The position numbers were made by a program, and so were the translations under genes. A stretch of DNA of 64,000 nt. Source: Paenarthrobacter sp. JL.01a (GTDB taxonomy: Bacteria; Actinomycetota; Actinomycetes; Actinomycetales; Micrococcaceae). The DNA is taken from positions 186,001-250,000 of the forward strand of contig NZ_CP104877.1 in assembly GCF_025452095.1 (NCBI RefSeq), given 5' to 3'. Below the pieces are notes generated by a model, which worked only from the letters and a program-made list of their open reading frames with translations, had not been told where the DNA came from and ran no database searches. Positions within the stretch are counted from its first letter, which is position 1. Every line of letters starts with the position of its first letter. Shown in pieces: positions 26,662-33,562 of this stretch.

Positions 26662-27675
26662 ATGCCACGACCCAAAGTGATTGTTATTGTCCAGGAGGGC
26701 CGTCCGGTGCCTCCCGTGGAGCGGTTGAAGGACGAAGCCGACGTGGTGGTGGTCCGGACGGGCGAAGAGTTCCGGGCTGCACTGCCTGGGACGGAGATCC
26801 TGTTCCTCAACGATTTCCGGACCAAGCTGCTGCGCGAAGTGGGCCCGGGTGCCCTCCGTTGGATCCACACGTCCAGCATCGGCGTGGACAGCCTGATGAC
26901 CGAGGAGATCATCAACAGCGACATCGTGGTCAGCAACTCCCGGGGTGTCTGCGAACGCCCCATCGCGGAGTGGGTCCTGGGTGTGCTGTTGATGTTCACC
27001 AAGGACCTGCGCCGTACCATCGAGCTGCAGCAGGCGCGGACGTGGCAGCACCGGGAGACCGAGCCGCTGCTGGGCCGCAAGGTGCTGGTGGTTGGGCCAG
27101 GTCCGGTGGGACGGGAGTCCGTGCTGTTGCTCCGCGCAGCGGGCATGGATGTATCAGTGGTGGGCCGAACCGCACGTGAGGATGCTGAGTTGGGCGCCAT
27201 TGCCTCCTTCGACAATCTGGACGCGCTCCTTGGAGAGGCCCAGGACGTGGTGCTCACGGTTCCGCTCACCGAGGAGACCCGAGGGCTGTTCAACGCGGCC
27301 CGCTTCGACAAGATGCGTCCGGGCGCCCGCTTGGTCAACGTGGGCCGTGGGGCCGTGGTGGTGGAGCAGGACCTCCTCGATGCGATCGACGCGGGTCATT
27401 TGGGAGCTGCGGCTTTGGACGTCTTTGAGAACGAGCCCCTGGCTGCCGAAAACCCGCTGTGGAGCCGCAACAACATCCTGGTCTCACCCCATGCTTCCGG
27501 TGACCTGATCGGCTGGCGCGGGAAGGTTGTGGACTGCTTCGTGAAGAACCTCCAGCAGTGGAAATCGGGCCAGCCCCTCAACGATGTGGTTGACCTGAAA
27601 AAGCTGGGCGGAACCGCTCCAAATACGGTGTCCCAAGCTGGTACAGTGCTCCCACAATCCGCGTCGGTAGTGTGA
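26662..27675 (+). CDS. D-2-hydroxyacid dehydrogenase, second copy
   Basis: A 337-residue NAD-binding D-2-hydroxyacid dehydrogenase, distinct from the one at 10696. The Rossmann motif VVGPGPVGRES is at about 138-148. Catalytic residues lie in VNVGRGAVV (Arg near 233), FENEPL (Glu near 260) and VSPHASG (His near 278). AAAAAAGGAG precedes the ATG. The last 17 residues or so are coded by DNA that also holds box D and the permease -10 element; the tail looks unrelated to the fold and may simply be read-through into regulatory DNA. Confidence 0.88.
   Translation: MPRPKVIVIVQEGRPVPPVERLKDEADVVVVRTGEEFRAALPGTEILFLNDFRTKLLREVGPGALRWIHTSSIGVDSLMTEEIINSDIVVSNSRGVCERPIAEWVLGVLLMFTKDLRRTIELQQARTWQHRETEPLLGRKVLVVGPGPVGRESVLLLRAAGMDVSVVGRTAREDAELGAIASFDNLDALLGEAQDVVLTVPLTEETRGLFNAARFDKMRPGARLVNVGRGAVVVEQDLLDAIDAGHLGAAALDVFENEPLAAENPLWSRNNILVSPHASGDLIGWRGKVVDCFVKNLQQWKSGQPLNDVVDLKKLGGTAPNTVSQAGTVLPQSASVV
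27629..27645. promoter_or_regulatory. 17-base regulon box D (TGTCCCA-AGC-TGGTACA)
   Basis: The box lies inside the 3-prime end of the preceding dehydrogenase gene and 63 bases before the permease ATG at 27708. A TAGTGT -10 candidate begins after a 22-base gap. Confidence 0.75.
27668..27673 (+). promoter_or_regulatory. Candidate -10 element of permease 1 (TAGTGT)
   Basis: TAGTGTGAT overlaps the stop codon of the upstream dehydrogenase. The matching TACTGTGAT lies at exactly the same distance from box G before the second permease. No -35 hexamer is visible, consistent with an activator box overlapping that position. Confidence 0.55.
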
Positions 27676-27707
27676 TTCAGCACTCTAAATTTCGTGACGA
27701 GGATTAC

Positions 27708-29168
27708 ATGTCTAGCTCAACAAAAGGGAAGCCGATAACGCCTACCCAGACCCAGGAACACAAGCTCAGCGGCAACATGGGGGTGGGTGAGCTCGTGATG
27801 AACGTGCTCGCCTTTTCCTCCCCGCTGACCACCGTTGCGGGCACCTTGCCCGTGATGCTCCTCTTCAGCGGCCACACCGCTCCCGGAATCTACCTCCTGG
27901 TGACGTTGATGCTGCTGATCTTCTCGGTAGGTTTCGTCAAGATGAGCCGTAGCGTTGAGGCGCCGGGCGGCTTCTACTCCTTCGTCACAGCGGGTCTTGG
28001 AAAGCCGGCTGGCCTCGGCGGGGCGCTCTTGGCCCTGGTTGGGTATATCTTCATCGGCTTCTTTGCGCCCTCCCTGTTCGCCCTCACGCTGCAGAGCTTC
28101 GTGGTGAATACCCTGGGCGGCCCGGACATCCCGTGGTACTGGTACGGCCTGGGCATCATTGCCATCACAACACTCCTGGCCTACAACCGGATCGATCTGT
28201 CCGCGAAGGTGCTTACGGTGGTCATGCTGCTGGAGTCCGCCGTGGTCATCATTTTCGACGTCGCGGCGTTCGCCTCCGGTGACGTGTCCCAGGGCGTCGG
28301 CTTCTCCATGCCGTGGATTACCGACGCCGGTTTGGGCCTCGCGCTGTTGTTTGCCGTCGGCAATTTCTTCGGCTTCGAAGCGACGGTCATCTACCGCGAC
28401 GAGGTCAAGAATCCGGACCGGACCATTCCCCGCGCAACTTACTTGGCAGTAGTGGGAATCGGCTTGTTCTACGCAGTTGCTGCCTGGGCGTACACGGCCT
28501 TCCTGGGAGCGGACAACGTCCAGGAAGAAGCCAAGGCCAACACTGTGAACCTGTTCAACGACGGCGCCATTGCGTTGGTGGGCAAGATCTTTGCAGACAT
28601 CGGGGTGGTCCTGCTTATCACCTCCATCCTGGCCTCCATGCTGTCCATCCAGAACATCGCTGCACGGTACAGCTTCTCTCTGGCTGCCGACGGTGCGCTT
28701 CCGAAGGCCCTGGGCCGGGTGCATCCCCGGCACAAGTCACCGTACGTTTCAGCCGTGGGCGTTGGTTTGCTCTGGGCCGTGGCCACCGTGGTGTTCACCT
28801 TGGCAGGGGTGGCTCCTGAAGCCCTTTACCCGATCGCGAGCGGCAGCGGCACGTTCTCTGTCCTGCTCCTGATGTTCATTACGAGCTTTGCCGTGCTGGT
28901 GTACTTTGTCCGCCGCCGCAGTTTCGCTCCGGAATCCGTATGGAAGACCATTGTGGCGCCGATAGTCAGTGTGATCTTCCTTGGCCTGATCACCTACCTG
29001 GCAATCGCGAATTACCCTGAGCTGATCGGCGGCTCCATGGTCATGACGGCTATTTTCATGACCTTCACTTTCGCCTTGTTCGTTGGCGGAATAATCTACG
29101 CCTATTTCCTGCGCTCGAAGCGTCCGGATGTTTATGCGCGCCTGGGCCGGCAAAAGATCGAGCAATAA
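27708..29168 (+). CDS. APC superfamily amino acid/amine permease 1
   Basis: A 486-residue membrane transporter with about 12 hydrophobic segments, starting with GVGELVMNVLAFSSPL and containing the APC-type motif GNFFGFEATVIYRDEVKNPDRTIPRATY near 225-252. The family imports amino acids, amines or related cations by proton symport. It is a close paralogue of the permease at 38354, about four residues in five alike by eye. The ATG at 27708 follows GACGAGGATTAC, the same leader as in the paralogue; an in-frame GTG at 27672 is less likely. The Gfo/Idh gene follows 26 bases later. Confidence 0.9.
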   Translation: MSSSTKGKPITPTQTQEHKLSGNMGVGELVMNVLAFSSPLTTVAGTLPVMLLFSGHTAPGIYLLVTLMLLIFSVGFVKMSRSVEAPGGFYSFVTAGLGKPAGLGGALLALVGYIFIGFFAPSLFALTLQSFVVNTLGGPDIPWYWYGLGIIAITTLLAYNRIDLSAKVLTVVMLLESAVVIIFDVAAFASGDVSQGVGFSMPWITDAGLGLALLFAVGNFFGFEATVIYRDEVKNPDRTIPRATYLAVVGIGLFYAVAAWAYTAFLGADNVQEEAKANTVNLFNDGAIALVGKIFADIGVVLLITSILASMLSIQNIAARYSFSLAADGALPKALGRVHPRHKSPYVSAVGVGLLWAVATVVFTLAGVAPEALYPIASGSGTFSVLLLMFITSFAVLVYFVRRRSFAPESVWKTIVAPIVSVIFLGLITYLAIANYPELIGGSMVMTAIFMTFTFALFVGGIIYAYFLRSKRPDVYARLGRQKIEQ

Positions 29169-29194
29169 ACCACCTTAATATCTGGAGACCTGCA

Positions 29195-30205
29195 ATGACG
29201 CAACAGATCAGGGTTGGCCTGTTCGGGACCGGCAGGATCGGTCAAGTGCACGCCATGAGCCTTGCAACGCTCGAAGAAGCAATGTTGGCCTGGGTGTGCG
29301 ACCCCTTCATTGAGGGCGCCAAGAACACGGCCGCTGAATTCGGAGGCCGCGTAAGCGACGATCCGGAGGAAGTGTTTGCCTCCGGGGAAGTCGATGCCGT
29401 TATTGTCGCCTCGCCAACGGCCACCCACGTGGACTTGATCGAACAATCGATCGACGCCGGCATCCCGGTGCTGTGCGAGAAGCCCATCGACCTGGAGATC
29501 GGGCGGGTGGATGCCCTCCGGGCCAAGGCGGCTGCTACGGATGTACCGATCGCCTTGGGTTTCAACAAACGCTTCGACAGGCACTTCGTGGAGCTCAGGC
29601 GGCGTGTGGGTGCTGGTGAAATCGGTGCCCTGGAGCAATTAATCATCACCAGTCGGGATCCAGGGGAGCCCCCGGCGGCCTACTTGCCCCAGTCCGGCGG
29701 AATCTTCCGGGATATGACCATCCATGACCTGGATATGGCACGCTACTTCATCCCGGACATCGTGGAGGTCTCGGCCCGGGGTGCCAATGTCTTCAGCGAC
29801 GGCATCCGGCAGGCGGGCGACTTCGATTCCACCGTGGTTACCCTCAGGGGTTCCGAGGATGAACTCGTGACCATCTTCAATTCCAGGCATTCCGCGTATG
29901 GCTACGACCAGCGCATTGAGGCCTTTGGGTCCACCGGCTTGCTCCAGGTGGCCAACAAGAACGACAGCCTGGTGCGGCACTGGGGTACCCGGTCCGTCGA
30001 GGGCGTGGGCCCCTACCAGAACTTCTTCCTGGAGCGCTATGCGGAGGCGTACCGGCTTGAAGTCGCCGAGTTCCTCCGCGCCGTCCGCGGCCTTCCTTCC
30101 CGGAGTCCCGGCTTCGAGGACGGCCGTGCTGCCTTGATCCTGGCCGACGCGGCGGAGAAGTCCGCCCGGACAGGCTCTGCCATAGCCGTGGAGCTGTCAG
30201 CGTAG
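29195..30205 (+). CDS. Inositol 2-dehydrogenase-like Gfo/Idh/MocA oxidoreductase
   Basis: A 336-residue enzyme of the IolG type. VGLFGTGRIGQVHA at about 7-20 binds NAD, LCEKPIDLE near 93-101 supplies Lys in the EKP motif, and GIFRDMTIHDLDMARYF near 168-184 supplies the catalytic Asp-x3-His pair of myo-inositol dehydrogenases. It is the best inositol-dehydrogenase match of the three Gfo/Idh proteins and supports a cyclitol-like substrate. It sits in an operon with permease 1 under box D. Confidence 0.9.
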   Translation: MTQQIRVGLFGTGRIGQVHAMSLATLEEAMLAWVCDPFIEGAKNTAAEFGGRVSDDPEEVFASGEVDAVIVASPTATHVDLIEQSIDAGIPVLCEKPIDLEIGRVDALRAKAAATDVPIALGFNKRFDRHFVELRRRVGAGEIGALEQLIITSRDPGEPPAAYLPQSGGIFRDMTIHDLDMARYFIPDIVEVSARGANVFSDGIRQAGDFDSTVVTLRGSEDELVTIFNSRHSAYGYDQRIEAFGSTGLLQVANKNDSLVRHWGTRSVEGVGPYQNFFLERYAEAYRLEVAEFLRAVRGLPSRSPGFEDGRAALILADAAEKSARTGSAIAVELSA

Positions 30206-30224
30206 CCCCATGACTGCCCGGTTC

Positions 30225-30256
30225 GGGCACGGATTCTTTCGCAACAATCCGTGCCT
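30225..30256 (+). terminator. Hairpin downstream of the inositol dehydrogenase-like gene
   Basis: An 11-base stem (GGGCACGGATT with one wobble) and ten-base loop lie 20 bases after the stop. The rest of the 322-base gap before the ABC genes holds box E and leader DNA; no further gene is seen. Confidence 0.5.
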
Positions 30257-30329
30257 GGGCTGGGCTTTGTCCTTTTAAAGACTCAACCGCCAAGAATTGT
30301 TTCCTGCAGCAACAATTCCGGCGGGTCCG

Positions 30330-30346
30330 TGTTCCAAAGTGGCACA
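30330..30346. promoter_or_regulatory. 17-base regulon box E (TGTTCCA-AAG-TGGCACA)
   Basis: A copy of the inverted repeat 182 bases before the ABC importer ATPase start. The longer distance implies a leader of over 100 bases. Confidence 0.7.
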
Positions 30347-30527
30347 CATACCGGGATATCCAATCCGTCAAAGTTCAAGTAAGTGAAACAGTGTGGCGAA
30401 GGTCACGCAGTTATGGGGCTTTCTTGAATTACCCCGGAATCTGCAAAGTCGAACAGCGTTGTTTGATGGTCCATCGCCAAAGGTGTTTCACCGGTTCATT
30501 TGCATGGCCCTATCAAACGAGGATGAG

Positions 30528-31412
30528 ATGACCGACGCACCACCGGCGACAACTCCACTGGTCGCCCTAAAGGACATACACAAGACATTCGGGGCGGTGT
30601 CCGCACTGCGCGGCGTCAGCATCGATGTCATGCCCGGCGAAACCTTCGCTCTTCTTGGAGACAACGCCGCCGGCAAATCAACACTCATGAAAGTGCTGAC
30701 GGGTGTCTACCAGCCCGATCGCGGCTCGATCGAACTGGACGGGAAGGCCACCGCTTTCCCCACCCCGTCGGCGTCCCGGGACCAGGGCGTCGAGATGGTC
30801 TACCAGGACTTCGCCCTGGCCGACAATCTCGATGTCCGGACCAACATCTTCCTGGGCCGCGAGCCCCAGAAAAACATCCTGGGTCCGCTGTTGCGGATCA
30901 TCGACAGGAAGAAGATGGAATCCGAGACCAAGCGCGTGCTGGAGCGCCTGGACATTCCCATCAACCCGCGGCTCAAGGTGAAGCGACTCTCCGGCGGCCA
31001 GCGGCAGGCTGTGGCGATTGGACGCGCCCTGGCCTTCGACGCCCGCCTGATCATCATGGACGAGCCCACCGCGAACCTTTCGGTGGCCAAGGTGGACAAG
31101 CTCATTGAAGTCACCCAGCGGCTCAAGGACCTGGGCATCGCGGTCATCATCATCACACACCGCCTCGACGAAGCCTTCGCAGTGGCGGACCGCTTCGCCG
31201 TCATGCGCCAGGGCCAGGTAGTGGGACGCTTCCGCGTGGGCGAGGTTTCCGAGGCCCAGGTGGCCCACCTGATCTCCCACGGCACACTGGACGACTACGT
31301 CGACACCGGGAGCGGCATTCCCGAGGACCGCCGCAAGATCGGAAGCACTTCATCCATGGAAACCGTTGATGCCTTCTCCGCACGCGGTACCACCAACGGG
31401 AGCGACTCATGA
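30528..31412 (+). CDS. Ribose-type ABC importer, ATP-binding protein (single domain)
   Basis: A 294-residue ATPase of the CUT2 (ribose/inositol/fructose) class. Walker A is GDNAAGKST at 44-52, the signature RLSGGQRQAVAIG near 151-163, and Walker B LIIMDEPTANLS near 172-183. RbsA-like proteins usually have two fused ATPase domains; here there is one, as in FrcA-like systems, so it must dimerise. The ATG at 30528 with GAGGATGAG is preferred over upstream frames. Its stop overlaps the permease start as ATGA. Confidence 0.9.
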   Translation: MTDAPPATTPLVALKDIHKTFGAVSALRGVSIDVMPGETFALLGDNAAGKSTLMKVLTGVYQPDRGSIELDGKATAFPTPSASRDQGVEMVYQDFALADNLDVRTNIFLGREPQKNILGPLLRIIDRKKMESETKRVLERLDIPINPRLKVKRLSGGQRQAVAIGRALAFDARLIIMDEPTANLSVAKVDKLIEVTQRLKDLGIAVIIITHRLDEAFAVADRFAVMRQGQVVGRFRVGEVSEAQVAHLISHGTLDDYVDTGSGIPEDRRKIGSTSSMETVDAFSARGTTNGSDS

Positions 31413-32407
31413 CCATCACCATGGACAACCTCAAGACCAAGCTGGGCCCCGCCGACCTCAAGGAAGGCCTCACCGCCACCAAGGTCAAGCGGTTCATTGG
31501 GGACTACGGAATCATCATCCTTTTCGTGGTGATCCTCGTCTTCCTAGCCGCAGCGGCCCCGAACTTCCTCACGCTGAACAACATCGTGAACGTGGTCAGG
31601 CAGTCCTCCATCATCGGGCTGATCGCGCTGGGAATGACCTTCATCATGATCACGGCAGGAATCGACCTGTCCGTGGGGTCGGTGGTGGGCCTGGCCGGCA
31701 TGACCTTCGCCCTGCTAGCCCCCGCCAGTGGTGGCGCCTTCTGGCTGCCGCTGATCGCCGGCCTGGGCGTCGGCCTCCTGGTCGGCTTCCTCAGTGCAGC
31801 GATGGTGGTTTGGGGAGCCATCCTTCCCTTCCTGGCAACGTTGGCCACCATGGCCATAGCCCGCACGGCGGCGCTCGTGATCACCGACGGCCAGGTCGTC
31901 TCGGGTCTCAGCGGACCGGCTGAGTGGCTCGGATCCGGCTTCCTGGGCCCCATCCCGGTTCCCGTGATCATCTTCCTGGTGGCTGCCATCATCTGCGAGT
32001 TCGTGCTGAGCCGCACCAAGTTCGGTTCCCACGTCTACGCCGTGGGCGGCAATGAGGAATCGGCCAAGAAGGTCGGCATCTCAACAGGCCGGGTGCTCTT
32101 CATGGTCTACCTCATCGGCGGCGTCACTGCCGCACTCGGTGGCCTGGTCCTCACTGCCCGTCTCGACGGCGCCGCACCGGTGGCAGGTACCGGTTACGAG
32201 CTCCAGGTGATTGCCGCCGTCGTTATTGGCGGAACGAGTCTCTTCGGCGGCGTCGGCACCATCCGCGGAACCGTCATCGGCGTGCTCCTCCTGGGCGTGG
32301 TGATGAACGGCATGAACCTGATGGGCGTTTCCTCCTACTTCCAGCAAGGCGTCCAGGGCGTGATCCTGGTGCTCGCCGTCCTGCTGAACCGCTGGAAGTC
32401 CGACTGA
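31409..32407 (+). CDS. Ribose-type ABC importer, permease protein
   Basis: A 332-residue membrane protein of the BPD_transp_2 family, with about eight to ten hydrophobic segments beginning near residue 32. The cytoplasmic EAA-like signature is seen in KFGSHVYAVGGNEESAKKVGISTGRVLF near 203-230. It forms the channel with the ATPase and receives ligand from the lipoprotein encoded next. It is translationally coupled to the ATPase gene. Confidence 0.92.
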   Translation: MTITMDNLKTKLGPADLKEGLTATKVKRFIGDYGIIILFVVILVFLAAAAPNFLTLNNIVNVVRQSSIIGLIALGMTFIMITAGIDLSVGSVVGLAGMTFALLAPASGGAFWLPLIAGLGVGLLVGFLSAAMVVWGAILPFLATLATMAIARTAALVITDGQVVSGLSGPAEWLGSGFLGPIPVPVIIFLVAAIICEFVLSRTKFGSHVYAVGGNEESAKKVGISTGRVLFMVYLIGGVTAALGGLVLTARLDGAAPVAGTGYELQVIAAVVIGGTSLFGGVGTIRGTVIGVLLLGVVMNGMNLMGVSSYFQQGVQGVILVLAVLLNRWKSD

Positions 32408-32467
32408 CCCGGCGAAGCACTACAACAATCTCCCAACGCACAGACAAAACCACTGAAAGGAACAACC

Positions 32468-33436
32468 ATGGGTATGCGACGTAAGATCGCCGCGGCGGTC
32501 GCCATGATGGCAGCGGGGGCACTCATCCTTACCGGCTGCGCGGGAAGCAGCAACGCGACCAGCAGCGGCGGGGCGGCCAAGACCTACAACATCGGCGTTG
32601 TGGTCCTTGACCTGCAGGACCCGGACCTGGCCCACATGACCGACGCCATGAAGAAGACGGCCGATGAAAAGGGCGTCAAGCTCAACATCACCGACTCCAA
32701 GAAGGACGTTGGCAGCGAACTGAACCAGGTTGAGGACCTCCTCACCCGCCAAGTGGATGCCGTGATCATGCAGCCCCTGGATGGCGATGCCAGCCAGAAC
32801 GCGGCCAAGCGGGTCATTGCGGCCAATATCCCCCTGTTCATCCTGTCCACAGAGTTCGCTGAGGGCTCGGATGTTGGCTACAAGAGCTACATCGGCGTGG
32901 ATGACACGGTGGCCGGCCAGATGCAGGCCGATTACCTCAACAAACTGATGCCCAACGGCGGAAACCTCGTGTTCGCAGCCGGCATCTACGGCGCCTCGTG
33001 GACCGATCGCCGTAAGAACGGCTTCGACAAGACCATCAATAAGAACTTCAAGATCGTGGCCGAATTCCAGGCCAAGGGCAGCCGCGATGACGCCAAGCGC
33101 AACATGGAGGACACCCTGCAGCGCTTCCCGTCCGGCCAGATCGACGCGGTCGTTGCCAACAACGATGAGATGGCCATCGGTGCCGCCTCCGCCATTGCCG
33201 ACGCCGGCCGCACTGCCGAGTTCAAGGCCGTGGTAGGCGTCGACGGCACCGAGCCGGCGCTGCAGGACATCAAGGGTGGCACCATGTCCGCTACCGTCCG
33301 CCAGGACTCAGCGGGCCAGGGCGTCAAAGCTGTTGAGGTGGTCACCGACTTCCTGAACGGCGGAAACGTGGACAACCGCTACACCCTGCCGTTCACGCTC
33401 ATCACCAAAGACAACCTGTCCGAGTTCCTGAAGTAA
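32468..33436 (+). CDS. Ribose-type ABC importer, substrate-binding lipoprotein
   Basis: A 322-residue periplasmic-binding-protein-like lipoprotein of the Peripla_BP_4 (ribose/inositol) class. The signal peptide ends in a lipobox, ILTGC, with Cys23 as lipid anchor. VVVLDLQDPDLAHMTDAMKKTADEKG near 44-69 is a typical first sugar-binding strand and helix, and VVANNDEMAIGAASAI near 220-235 matches the second. The ligand is probably a sugar, cyclitol or derivative and the likely pathway inducer. AAAGGAACAACC precedes the ATG. Confidence 0.92.
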   Translation: MGMRRKIAAAVAMMAAGALILTGCAGSSNATSSGGAAKTYNIGVVVLDLQDPDLAHMTDAMKKTADEKGVKLNITDSKKDVGSELNQVEDLLTRQVDAVIMQPLDGDASQNAAKRVIAANIPLFILSTEFAEGSDVGYKSYIGVDDTVAGQMQADYLNKLMPNGGNLVFAAGIYGASWTDRRKNGFDKTINKNFKIVAEFQAKGSRDDAKRNMEDTLQRFPSGQIDAVVANNDEMAIGAASAIADAGRTAEFKAVVGVDGTEPALQDIKGGTMSATVRQDSAGQGVKAVEVVTDFLNGGNVDNRYTLPFTLITKDNLSEFLK

Positions 33437-33450
33437 TCTCGTCCGGACAA

Positions 33451-33493
33451 AGAACGGGCACAGCGGATCCCTCCGCTGTGCCCGTTCTGTTTT
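33451..33493 (+). terminator. Strong intrinsic terminator after the ABC operon
   Basis: A perfect 17-bp stem with a TCCC loop is followed by GTTTT. It closes the ABC importer operon 14 bases after the stop. Confidence 0.85.
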
Positions 33494-33562
33494 GGCACAT
33501 TCCAGCAGGGTGCGGGCCTGCCTAAACTTCCAGCGGACCACTACGAATTGGAGACGGCCAAC

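Noticed and set aside
33483-33499. A possible eighth regulon box before the FAD/4Fe-4S dehydrogenase
   Set aside because: Only the right half TGGCACA matches; the left half has three of seven bases and overlaps the preceding terminator arm.
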